DNA from: Natrinema versiforme JCM 10478
GTDB taxonomy: Archaea > Halobacteriota > Halobacteria > Halobacteriales > Natrialbaceae
Direction: 5' to 3'
Length of the DNA: 64,000 nucleotides
Assembly (NCBI RefSeq): GCF_000337195.1
Contig: NZ_AOID01000021.1
Location: forward strand, 37,227 to 101,226
The position numbers and the translations under genes are program-made. Below are positions 34,239 through 42,226 of this stretch, piece after piece. The notes under the pieces were generated by a model. It made no database searches. It was not told the origin of the DNA and saw nothing but the letters and a program-made list of their open reading frames with translations. Within the stretch, counting starts at the first letter, position 1; the number at the start of each line of letters is the position of its first letter.

Positions 34239-35393
34239 ATGCTATCTCCCAAAATTCTATCTGCTGCTGCTACAATCTGCTTTCTCTTTGCGTTTGCAGC
34301 TCCGACTGTAGCGCTCACACTTGGTGAGGATTCCACGAGTAACGATGTTGTCCTGGAGCCGGTCGACGCCGGCTACGCGACCCTCGAGGACGGTGAACTC
34401 GTCCTCGAGTTTGCGGCGCTAAACGACCACGCAGAGACGACGTTCGCCGAGGTGTTCACAGTCGAGGTGGGTGAAAACGTCGATGACGTTGAGGCCATAT
34501 GGATCGATCACGATATCGAAGGCGTGACCTTCTATGCTGACGGTGCTGCGATTACGAACGACTCGCGGCTCGCCCTCACCGCTGGTGACACTGAGACTGT
34601 TGGCGTGACCGTCGACACTCGGATGGTACAAGAGACTACAGAGACGTTCACAATTACGGTACAGTATACCGAGACCGAGACCGATCCGAATCAGTCAGGG
34701 GGTACAAGTGGCTCGGTCTCGCCAACGATCGAAGGGACGAATCTCACTGTCTCGCCGACGACGCTCGAGACCGGCGAAACAACCACAGTGAACGCTACCT
34801 ACCGAAATCTCGGCGAGACCGAGGCGATAACGCCGCGGCTGACCGTCGACGGGACCGTCGTCGACCAGCAGTCGATCACCCTCGAGCCGGGAGAGACGAG
34901 GACAGTCAGTTTTGAGCGGCAGATGGAGTGGCCCGGAACCTACGATGTCGGCATCGCGGGCGTCGGCACCGAATCAGTGACTGTCGAGGGGCCGCCGATC
35001 GACATCGTCGACGCGACGATCGACGACGGGGAACTCACGGCTGGCGAATCGACCGCTATCCGAGCGACGGTCAGGAACCCGACCGACACGGCGGTCGATC
35101 GCACGCTCGAGGTCGCGATCGACGGCATCGTCGTCGATAGCCGGGCCGTCACGATTCCGGCGAACGGCGAGCGAACGGTCGTCTTCGAACGGCAGTTCGA
35201 CGAGGCGGGGACGTACGAGATCGATGTCAGCGGCGTCGATGCGGGGACGGTGACCGTCGACGAGCGGCCGACGCTCTCGATTCGGAACCGGGAACTGTCG
35301 GCGGCGACGACGGCGGCGATCGCGCCACCGGCGACGGCGGGGCTGTTGTTCCTCGCGATGGCTGCGAACCGGCGGTGGGCGTTCGTTCGGTAG
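34239..35393 (+). CDS. Exported CARDB-like surface protein with a C-terminal anchor
   Basis: A 384-residue protein. A signal peptide (ILSAAATICFLFAFAAPTVA) starts it. Residues about 30-150 form an unrecognised strand-rich domain (VVLEPVDAGYATLEDGELVL). Two Ig-like repeats of about 90 residues follow, each with the CARDB pattern, for example LTVSPTTLETGETTTVNATY and IDDGELTAGESTAIRATVRN. A last hydrophobic segment (TTAAIAPPATAGLLFLAMA) and a basic end (NRRWAFVR) suggest a membrane anchor. The 5' part is AT-richer than the 3' part, so the gene may be composite. It probably acts on the cell surface with the DUF1102 protein. Confidence 0.78.
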   Translation: MLSPKILSAAATICFLFAFAAPTVALTLGEDSTSNDVVLEPVDAGYATLEDGELVLEFAALNDHAETTFAEVFTVEVGENVDDVEAIWIDHDIEGVTFYADGAAITNDSRLALTAGDTETVGVTVDTRMVQETTETFTITVQYTETETDPNQSGGTSGSVSPTIEGTNLTVSPTTLETGETTTVNATYRNLGETEAITPRLTVDGTVVDQQSITLEPGETRTVSFERQMEWPGTYDVGIAGVGTESVTVEGPPIDIVDATIDDGELTAGESTAIRATVRNPTDTAVDRTLEVAIDGIVVDSRAVTIPANGERTVVFERQFDEAGTYEIDVSGVDAGTVTVDERPTLSIRNRELSAATTAAIAPPATAGLLFLAMAANRRWAFVR

Positions 35394-35462
35394 TCCTCGT
35401 CGCGAATCTCCGCCGATCGTCCGCTCCCACCGTCGCTCTCGCGAGATTTATACCGACGTAGA

Positions 35463-35471
35463 GATATAATA
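35463..35471 (+). promoter_or_regulatory. TATA-like box before the signal peptidase gene
   Basis: GATATAATA, centred about 27 bases before an ATG at 35493 that opens an eight-codon frame. The signal peptidase start lies 23 bases further. This suggests an internal promoter within the surface-protein locus. Confidence 0.4.
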
Positions 35472-35492
35472 CGGACGAACAGTCTCTACACT

Positions 35493-35519
35493 ATGATCGT
35501 CTTCGCCATCGTTCGATGA
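35493..35519 (+). CDS. Possible eight-codon leader frame
   Basis: ATG at 35493 reads MIVFAIVR and stops at TGA, which overlaps the signal peptidase ATG by ATGA. The TATA box spacing would make this the leaderless first ATG. It could couple translation into the peptidase gene, or be accidental. Confidence 0.2.
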   Translation: MIVFAIVR

Positions 35520-36694
35520 CTGGCGGGCTCGCAAAGCGAGGGGCCGGGCTCGCGATCGCACTGGTCGTCGTCCTCCTACTGGTCGGCCAACTCCTCGGGC
35601 AACCGATCCTGCTGGGCTACGTCGCGACCGGTAGCATGGAGCCGACGATGGACGCCGGCGACGGGTTCGTCGCGATTCCCAGCATCGCCGCGGGCGATGT
35701 CGAGGAGGGCGATGTGGTCGTCTTTCAGGCGAGAGAGCTCCACGACGGCGGGCTGACGACCCACCGCGTCGTCGGCGAGACCGAGGAGGGGTACGTCACG
35801 AAAGGCGACGCGAACCCGTTTACCGATCAGGACGGCGGCGAACCCCACGTCACCGAGGGCCAGATCGTCGCCGAGGTCTTGCAGGTAAACGGCAACGTCG
35901 TGACCGTTCCGTACCTCGGGAGCGCGATCATGGGCGTCCAGGGGCTCGCCGAACGGGCCTACGGCACGATCGCGCCGATACTTGGCCTGACGACGACTGC
36001 GTCCTCGGACGGCCTCGGCTCCATGCTCGTCGCAGTCGGCGTCGCCATGCTCGGCTTCGGGACGCTGCTCGAGCGGCTCGGGCCCGGCCGGCGGGAGACA
36101 CGTCGCTCGCGGTCCCGGGAGAACGTGATCGCGTTCTGGGCCGCGCTGGGACTCGTCTTACTCGTCTTCGTCACGTTCGCGACCGCGGCGATGGTCGTCC
36201 CGTCGGGGACCACCGAGTACGAACTCATCAGTACCGAGAACCCCGACGACGATCCGCAGATCGTCGCGCCGGGCGCGACGACGGAACTCTCTCGCACCGT
36301 CGACAACGCGGGCTACCTCCCGGTGGTGGTCGTCCACGAGGCGGAGAGCGGGGGGATCAGCGCCGATCCCTCGCGGCAGACGATCGGGATCCGTGACAGC
36401 GGAGAGACGACGGTGACGCTGTCGGCCCCCGAGGAGACCGGCGAGTACACGCGCCATCTCGGGGAGTACCGGTATCTCGCCGTGTTGCCGCCGTCCGTGC
36501 TGAGCTGGCTGCATTCCCTGCATCCGCTTGCGGCCATCGCGGCGGTCAACGGCATCATCGTCGGAATCGCCGTCGCCATCGTGCTCGTGCTCTTCGGCAG
36601 CGGCGACATCCGGTACCGCTCGAGCGGCGGGAACGCCCCGCTCTCGACCCGCCTCGAGCGGAAACTCCGAAAGTGGCTCCGGGACCGAGAGTAG
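35516..36694 (+). CDS. SipW-type signal peptidase I (S26B) with an extracytoplasmic domain
   Basis: A 392-residue membrane protease. After an N-terminal helix (GLAIALVVVLLLVGQLLGQP) the catalytic Ser is S40 in VATGSMEPTM. The archaeal and ER-type second residue is His (H83 in TTHRVVGET), with Asp98 in KGDAN, not the bacterial Lys. Further helices are at about residues 167-183 and 205-225. The C-terminal half holds an outside strand-rich part (TEYELISTENPDDDPQIVAP) and a last helix (IAAVNGIIVGIAVAIVLVL). SipW-type peptidases process a few dedicated exported proteins, so the neighbours at 33623 and 34239 are the likely clients. The extra domain is unusual among signal peptidases. Confidence 0.85.
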   Translation: MTGGLAKRGAGLAIALVVVLLLVGQLLGQPILLGYVATGSMEPTMDAGDGFVAIPSIAAGDVEEGDVVVFQARELHDGGLTTHRVVGETEEGYVTKGDANPFTDQDGGEPHVTEGQIVAEVLQVNGNVVTVPYLGSAIMGVQGLAERAYGTIAPILGLTTTASSDGLGSMLVAVGVAMLGFGTLLERLGPGRRETRRSRSRENVIAFWAALGLVLLVFVTFATAAMVVPSGTTEYELISTENPDDDPQIVAPGATTELSRTVDNAGYLPVVVVHEAESGGISADPSRQTIGIRDSGETTVTLSAPEETGEYTRHLGEYRYLAVLPPSVLSWLHSLHPLAAIAAVNGIIVGIAVAIVLVLFGSGDIRYRSSGGNAPLSTRLERKLRKWLRDRE

Positions 36695-36710
36695 CCGCTC
36701 GAGCCACTAC

Positions 36711-36717
36711 CCTTATA
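36711..36717 (+). promoter_or_regulatory. TATA-like box before a short frame and the DUF5305-type gene
   Basis: CCTTATA centred about 27 to 28 bases before ATG at 36742. It suggests a start site in the short upstream frame. Confidence 0.35.
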
Positions 36718-36741
36718 GGAGTCTATTTCTTTCACTTACAC

Positions 36742-36837
36742 ATGCATTGTCCCGATGTCCGACCAGTTCGGAAACGAACGGTTCGGCCAGGGGGCGCGGT
36801 CGGCGGGAGCGGCCGGCTCACGGAGGACGACGGATGA
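36742..36837 (+). CDS. Possible 31-residue leader peptide
   Basis: ATG at 36742 reads MHCPDVRPVRKRTVRPGGAV, then GGSGRLTEDDG, and stops in the ATGA overlap with the DUF5305-type start. The frame contains the GGAGG ribosome-binding site of that gene. It may be a coupling leader. Its composition is not strongly coding-like. Confidence 0.22.
   Translation: MHCPDVRPVRKRTVRPGGAVGGSGRLTEDDG
36822..36826 (+). promoter_or_regulatory. Shine-Dalgarno site of the DUF5305-type gene
   Basis: GGAGG seven bases before ATG at 36834. It fixes this start and implies a leader of about 90 bases if the box at 36711 is used. Confidence 0.65.
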
Positions 36838-38018
36838 TCGACAATCCGCGCCTCGAGTTGCTGCTCGTCAAGCAGGGGCGGGCGATCGCCATCGCGCTGG
36901 TCGTTATCGGCGTCCTCGCGATCGCCGCGACCGGATGGGCCGTCGCGAACCCGGAGACGACGACCACGCCGCAGTTCGACGAGGAGCGCGTCGCGTCCGA
37001 GGCGGGGACGAGCGCGTACGTCACCCAGAACGGCACGCTCTGGACCGAAGGCGACCGGCTCACCGACAGTTCGGTCTACGTGCTGAACGCCTCGCCAGAA
37101 CTCACTGTCGAACCGGAGACGACGCTGCGAAACGAAACCGGCGGCGTCCCGATCGAGGACGGGGACGTGACCCACGAACTGCGGATTCGGTTCGAGGCGG
37201 TCCGCGACGGCGAGACCTTCTGGAACGAGTCCCGACAAGTGCTCCGCGACTCGCCGTCGGTCGAAGACGGTGTCGCGACCTCGGAGACGACGATCGATAT
37301 GGCGGCCTACCAGCAGCGACAGCGCCAACTCGAGCGCGAAATCGGCGGTATCGGTTCGGTCGAACTCACGATGGAGCTCCGCGTCGAGTACGACACGGGG
37401 AATCATCGGGGCACGTTCACGACCGCGACGCCGGTGGTGATCACGGACGACGCCTACTGGCTGGGCGGGTCGCTGTCGGATTCGGGCTCTCACAGCCATC
37501 GGAGCGGCACGGTACGGACGACTGAGTCCCGAAGCCCGGCGCTCATCGGCGGGCTCTCGGTGCTCGGCACGCTTTCGCTTGCCGGCGGGATACTCGTCGC
37601 CCGCCGGTCGCCGACGGATCTCGAGGCCGCCCGCCGCGCGGTCCACGAACAGCGGTACGCCGAGTGGATCTCGCGGGGATCGATCCCGATGTGGATCGGC
37701 GACTACCACGTCTCGCTCGATACGCTCGAGGACGTGGTCGACGTCGCGATCGACACCAACGAGCGCGTCGTCCACGACACCCAGCGGGGGCTGTTCGCGG
37801 TCGTCAACGACGGCGTCGTCTACTACTACAGCGACCGCGGGCTCTGGGAGGAGACCGCGTGGCCGGAGATGGACTTAGAGCAACAGCCGGCCGTCATCGA
37901 CGGCGATCGGGAGATGTCCGTCGAGGAGATCGCGGAACTCGACCCGGCAGACGAGTTCGCGTCCCCCGACGATCCGGACGGGTTCGAAGACGACGAGGAC
38001 GTCTGGGAACAACTGTAG
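36834..38018 (+). CDS. DUF5305-type membrane protein
   Basis: A 394-residue protein. The first helix (AIAIALVVIGVLAIAATGWA) anchors an outside domain of about 180 residues with strand-rich patterns (YVTQNGTLWTEGDRLTDSSV, VELTMELRVEYDTGNHRGTF). A second helix (LIGGLSVLGTLSLAGGILVA) follows. A cytoplasmic part of about 130 residues contains WIGDYHVSLDTLEDVVDVAI and an acidic end (DPDGFEDDEDVWEQL). The layout matches DUF5305, which I associate with signal-peptidase loci of haloarchaea. No enzymatic motif is seen. It could help place or assemble the products of the upstream surface genes. Confidence 0.78.
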   Translation: MIDNPRLELLLVKQGRAIAIALVVIGVLAIAATGWAVANPETTTTPQFDEERVASEAGTSAYVTQNGTLWTEGDRLTDSSVYVLNASPELTVEPETTLRNETGGVPIEDGDVTHELRIRFEAVRDGETFWNESRQVLRDSPSVEDGVATSETTIDMAAYQQRQRQLEREIGGIGSVELTMELRVEYDTGNHRGTFTTATPVVITDDAYWLGGSLSDSGSHSHRSGTVRTTESRSPALIGGLSVLGTLSLAGGILVARRSPTDLEAARRAVHEQRYAEWISRGSIPMWIGDYHVSLDTLEDVVDVAIDTNERVVHDTQRGLFAVVNDGVVYYYSDRGLWEETAWPEMDLEQQPAVIDGDREMSVEEIAELDPADEFASPDDPDGFEDDEDVWEQL

Positions 38019-38224
38019 CGTCGTCGGAGCGACGTGTGCTAAACGGTGTGGCTGGATGCGGGTTTTTGCGGGACGGATCGGAGTCGGGTCCGTCAAGCAG
38101 CGAGACGATCTTTCCTCGCCGATAGCTGTGTCCTCATGGCCACTGAACTCGACTCTCGTCTCCTCCGGTGTCTCCCAGCCGCGGATCACATAGGTATAAT
38201 AGTGATAAACAAAAATCGTGATGT

Positions 38225-39835
38225 ATGCAACGGCCACTCGTTGTCACCGATTTCCTCGAGCAGGCACGCGCCTACTACGGGGAGGAGGAAGCGATCGTGG
38301 GGACCGACGGCGACCGATTCACCTACGCCGAGTTCGGCGAGCGGGCCGACCGGTTCGCCGCGGCGTTGCAGGACCGCGGCATCGAGAAGGGCGATCGCGT
38401 CGCCGTCCTCGACCCGAACACCCACTACCACCTCGAGGCGGCCTTCGGCGCGATGCAGATCGGCGCGGTGCACACGCCGCTGAACTACCGGCTCGAGCCG
38501 GCCGACTACGAATACATCCTCTCGGACGCGGGCGTCGACGCGATCTTCGCCGATTACGAGTACGCCGAGAAGATCGAGGCGATCCGCGACGAGGTGCCGA
38601 CGGAGACGTTCGTGACGAACGATCCCAACGCCGTCGAGGGGGAATGGGAAGACTTCGACGCGGTACTCGAGGAGGCGGACACCGAGTTCGACCAGCCGGA
38701 GATGGCCGAAGACGAGATCATCACGATTAACTACACCTCGGGGACGACGGGGGATCCGAAGGGCGTCTGTCGCACCCACCGGACCGAGACGCTCCACGCC
38801 TACCTGATGTCGATCTACCACGAGATCACCGACGACGACACCTACCTGTGGACGCTGCCGATGTTCCACGTCAACGGCTGGGGCCACATCTACGCGGTGA
38901 CCGGCATGGGTGCCACCCACGTCTGTACGCGCGGGGTCAACCCCGACCAGGTCGTCTCGTCGATCCGCGAGGAGGATGTCTCCTTCCTCTGTGCCGCGCC
39001 GGCGGTGCTCAACCAGTTGATCGATTACTACGAGAGCGAGGGCGAACCCGAGATGATGGGCGACAAGCAGGTCCGGGTCACGACCGCCGGCAGCGCGCCG
39101 CCGGAGGCGACGATCCGGGCCGTCGAGGACCGCTTTGGCTGGTACCTGAAACACCTCTACGGCGCGACCGAGACGGGACCGCTGATCACCATCTCCGACG
39201 CGAAGCGGCTCATGACCGACGACAACCGCTTCGAGATCAAGAAACGGCAGGGGATGGGCGTGCTGGGCACCGACGTTCGCGTCGTCGACGAGGACGGCGA
39301 GGACGTTCCCCGCGACGATCAGACCCTCGGCGAGATCGTCGTCCGCGGCAACCAGATCATGGACCGCTACTGGAACAAGCCCGAGGAAACCGAGGCGGCC
39401 TTCAACGACCGCGTCGAGGGCTACTACCACACTGGCGACCTCGCGACCGTCGACGACAACGGCATGATCGCCATTCGCGACCGCAAGAAAGACATCATCA
39501 TCTCCGGCGGCGAGAACATCTCGAGCATCGAACTCGAGGACACTCTGTTCGACCACGACGCGGTCGCGGACGCGGCGGTGATTCCCGCGCCGAGCGACGA
39601 GTGGGGCGAGACGCCGAAGGCGTTCGTCGTGCCGTCGAACGGCGATCCGACCGATCCGCCGGTGTCGGCGGAGGAATTGACCGAGTTCACCCGTGAGAAC
39701 CTCGCGAGCTACAAGGTCGTGCGCCGAATCGAGTACGTCAAAGAACTGCCCAAGACCGCGACCGGCAAGACTCAGAAGTACGAGTTGCGCCAGCGCGAGT
39801 GGGCCGACGAGGATCGGATGATCGGCGAGGGGTGA
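38225..39835 (+). CDS. AMP-forming acyl-CoA synthetase
   Basis: A 536-residue enzyme of the ANL superfamily that activates a carboxylic acid with ATP and joins it to CoA. The phosphate-binding loop is NYTSGTTGDPKGVCRTHR (from residue 169). Other motifs are PMFHVNGWGHIYA, LYGATETGPL, GYYHTGDLATVDDNGMIAIR and the late Lys in PKTATGKTQKYELR. No membrane segment is seen. The type suggests a medium- or long-chain fatty acid, but the specificity cannot be read. A TATA-like TATAATAG sequence lies near 38193. The gene stands alone on its strand. Confidence 0.9.
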   Translation: MQRPLVVTDFLEQARAYYGEEEAIVGTDGDRFTYAEFGERADRFAAALQDRGIEKGDRVAVLDPNTHYHLEAAFGAMQIGAVHTPLNYRLEPADYEYILSDAGVDAIFADYEYAEKIEAIRDEVPTETFVTNDPNAVEGEWEDFDAVLEEADTEFDQPEMAEDEIITINYTSGTTGDPKGVCRTHRTETLHAYLMSIYHEITDDDTYLWTLPMFHVNGWGHIYAVTGMGATHVCTRGVNPDQVVSSIREEDVSFLCAAPAVLNQLIDYYESEGEPEMMGDKQVRVTTAGSAPPEATIRAVEDRFGWYLKHLYGATETGPLITISDAKRLMTDDNRFEIKKRQGMGVLGTDVRVVDEDGEDVPRDDQTLGEIVVRGNQIMDRYWNKPEETEAAFNDRVEGYYHTGDLATVDDNGMIAIRDRKKDIIISGGENISSIELEDTLFDHDAVADAAVIPAPSDEWGETPKAFVVPSNGDPTDPPVSAEELTEFTRENLASYKVVRRIEYVKELPKTATGKTQKYELRQREWADEDRMIGEG

Positions 39836-40045
39836 TCGCCCCGTAGCCGTCGGGCAGGGTGACAGTAACAGTCACCTGACTATATTCTGATCGAAGGGGT
39901 TGTTCGTAGTGAGTCCCGTCGTTTTTGACCGGTTTCGACGGATCGTACGTGGAACTCGGATTCGGCTTTTCGTCGGCTCAGCGCTCACTTTACCGGCAAA
40001 ACCATCACGCAATCTAGTACGATTTCGAATCCGGTAAGGCTCAAC

Positions 40046-40052
40046 TTTTATA
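40046..40052 (+). promoter_or_regulatory. TATA-like box, leaderless spacing
   Basis: TTTTATA centred about 28 bases before ATG at 40078. Confidence 0.5.
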
Positions 40053-40077
40053 CTGCTGGGGCCTTTCGATTCGTAAT

Positions 40078-40371
40078 ATGGCAGAGACCGACGGGGAGGC
40101 GATCGAAGACTTGCCACCGAGCGCGAAACTCGTCTTCAAGGTTCTCGAGTACGACGGGCCACTAACGCAGAAACAGATCGTCGAGGAATCGATGCTCTCG
40201 GCCCGAACGGTACGATACGCGCTCGAGCGCCTCGAAGAGATCGGGATCGTCGACGAGGATATCTATTTCGCCGACGCCCGACAGAGCCTCTACCGGCTCG
40301 AGGAACCGGTCGCGGCCGACGGGAACGGCGTCGAGGAGTCCCCGAAGAAAGACGCGTGCTGCGCTGAATAA
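40078..40371 (+). CDS. Small winged-helix transcription regulator
   Basis: A 97-residue protein that is almost wholly a MarR/TrmB-type winged helix: LPPSAKLVFKVLEYDGPLTQ, then KQIVEESMLSARTVRYALER (recognition helix SARTVRYALERL) and LEEIGIVDEDIYFADARQSL. A Cys pair ends the chain (KDACCAE), which could sense metal or redox state. It is probably a dimeric DNA-binding protein in the cytoplasm. The adjacent membrane gene at 40418 reads the same way. The target is unknown. Confidence 0.85.
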   Translation: MAETDGEAIEDLPPSAKLVFKVLEYDGPLTQKQIVEESMLSARTVRYALERLEEIGIVDEDIYFADARQSLYRLEEPVAADGNGVEESPKKDACCAE

Positions 40372-40417
40372 CGGCGAGAACGCCAGGACTATTTTCTAGC
40401 GGTGATCGGGTTTCGAT

Positions 40418-40831
40418 ATGGACAAACAGCGGCTGCCGCGGTGGGGCTGGCTCCTGGTCGGCCTGTTTCTGGCGGCGTTGATCGCGAACCTGCTCAACTG
40501 GCTCGTCGTGCTCCCGAGCGGGCTCCCCGAGGCCTACCGATCGATTACGGTTATCGCGACCATGTCCCCGGTGTTGATCTACGTCGGCGTCTGGTACGAC
40601 GCCGATAAACAGCACTACTGGACACACTCCCGGGTCCGAATCGTCGGCGATATGCTGTTCGTCGTGGCGGGGGCGACGCTTGGCTCGGCCATCACGCTCG
40701 TCGCCATCGTCGGCTTCGGTCTCACCGGCTTTCTGCAGGACGTCCTCGCGATGGCCGGCGGCTTCCTCCTGTCGTGGGGTCTGTTCTGGTGGCGCAATCC
40801 GGATCTCTACAGCGTCGACGCCGAGCGGTGA
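40418..40831 (+). CDS. Small integral membrane protein of unknown function
   Basis: A 137-residue protein with four hydrophobic segments: WLLVGLFLAALIANLLNWLV, ITVIATMSPVLIYVGVWYD, MLFVVAGATLGSAITLVAIV and FLQDVLAMAGGFLLSWGLFW. A charged loop (DADKQHYWTHSRVRIVGD) joins the second and third. No known family is recognised. It follows the winged-helix gene by 46 bases, so the two may be regulated together. Confidence 0.7.
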   Translation: MDKQRLPRWGWLLVGLFLAALIANLLNWLVVLPSGLPEAYRSITVIATMSPVLIYVGVWYDADKQHYWTHSRVRIVGDMLFVVAGATLGSAITLVAIVGFGLTGFLQDVLAMAGGFLLSWGLFWWRNPDLYSVDAER

Positions 40832-40893
40832 GTCCGCCGGATCCGTGCCGCGAGCGATTCCGATCCTGACCGACGCGACTGCGAGCCATCCGA

Positions 40894-41808
40894 TTATCCG
40901 AGCGAATCCGTGCCATCGCCGACCCGTTCGTCGTCGCGGCCGGCGATTCCCGGCGTCGGCGGCGTCGTCCGTTTGTGTGCGGTGTCAGCATAGCGAGCCG
41001 CGATGTCTGCGGCCGTCTCGCGGTCGATTCGCAGTTCGCCGATGGCGTCCTCGAGCGCCAATCCCTCTTCGACGAGTCGATAAAGCAGCGGATCGATGAC
41101 GTCGTACCGCGCCCCGAGTTCGTCGGCGTCGGTCTGTGTGGCCCAAAAGCCCGCCGTCGGCTCCTTGCTGACGATCCGGCGGGGGAGCCCGATGTGTTTC
41201 GCAAGCGCTCGGACCTCGGTCTTGTAGCAGTCGCCGATCGGATAGGCGTCGGCCGCACCGTCGCCGTACTTGGTGAAATAGCCGAGCAGTCGCTCCGAGC
41301 GATTCGCGGTGCCGATGACGAGCCGGGACTGACGATTCGCCGCGTAGTAGGCGACGGCCATCCGCAGCCGCGCGGTGACGTTCCCGATCTCGTGGGTCCG
41401 CTCGTCCGGCGTGCCGTCCTCGGCGTCCGGCTCGAGAGCGCTCGCAACTGTTCCTTCGAAGGCCTCGAGGAGCGGCCGCAACTGAACCTCCTCGAACTCG
41501 ATGCCCATTCCCTCAGCGATCGTGCGGGCGTCGCTGACGTGGGCCTCGTCGGTTTTGGTACTGGGCAGTCCCAGCCCGAGCACGCGGTCGCTCCCGAGGG
41601 CGTCGACCGCCAGCGCCGCCGTCAGCGTCGAGTCGATCCCGCCGCTCATCGCCACGACGACGCCGTCGGCTCCGGCGTCGGCGACCCGCGTCTGGATATC
41701 GGCCACGATTTGTTCGCGAAGCGCCTCGAGCGACCGGGTGTCCGTGAGAAACGGCCCGTTCGCACGTTCGATACTCGAGTAGACGAACGTCTTCCTATCT
41801 ACACTCAT
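40894..41808 (-). CDS. nadE: NAD+ synthetase
   Basis: A 304-residue enzyme that converts nicotinate adenine dinucleotide to NAD+ with ATP and ammonia, the last step of NAD synthesis. The P-loop SGGIDS is at residues 55-60, in VVVAMSGGIDSTLTAALAV. Other family blocks are VIGTANRSERLLGYFTKYGD and LAKHIGLPRRIVSKEPTAGF with WATQTDADELG. There is no glutaminase domain, so free ammonia is the likely donor. The last 25 residues are polar and disordered-looking. An AT-rich region at 41809-41900 probably holds the promoter. Confidence 0.94.
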   Translation of the reverse strand: MSVDRKTFVYSSIERANGPFLTDTRSLEALREQIVADIQTRVADAGADGVVVAMSGGIDSTLTAALAVDALGSDRVLGLGLPSTKTDEAHVSDARTIAEGMGIEFEEVQLRPLLEAFEGTVASALEPDAEDGTPDERTHEIGNVTARLRMAVAYYAANRQSRLVIGTANRSERLLGYFTKYGDGAADAYPIGDCYKTEVRALAKHIGLPRRIVSKEPTAGFWATQTDADELGARYDVIDPLLYRLVEEGLALEDAIGELRIDRETAADIAARYADTAHKRTTPPTPGIAGRDDERVGDGTDSLG

Positions 41809-42226
41809 ACGTTGGAATCACTCTGTTGTTCTCGATTCATCCAAACGATTGTCTTGTATATGAAGCTATTGCTTGTTCACGTTGTAATTTTGGTAGTAGT
41901 TCACACGCATGCGGTCGGGTGTCGCTGTTATTTCCGACAGATCGTCCATCGAACCCGCTCGAAACCCGTCTGTTTCTGTACGGATACGACAGGCCGTTCA
42001 GTTCGCCTGCCGCTTCGCCGGACCGATTTCCTCGCGCGCGCAGCGGCCCGCTCGAGGACCGCTGCGATTCGGCGCGCGCGAGACTCGAGTCCCGCCACTC
42101 CCACGCACATTCCGCTTCGACCATTCGTTCGCACATCGCTCTCGTCGCCCCTCGAAAACCCGACTCAGAAAAGTTTCTCGTCCACCGCGTTCGCTCCGAA
42201 CCGCACATCGCTCGCAGGTCGACTGC
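41809..42226. other. Intergenic region upstream of nadE
   Basis: About 420 bases. The first 130 are AT-rich and include a TATATGAA-type box near 41855 that could serve nadE. The remainder is GC-rich without a supported gene. A plus-strand frame from 41860 starts with a hydrophobic run but turns into an Arg-rich shadow. Confidence 0.5.
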
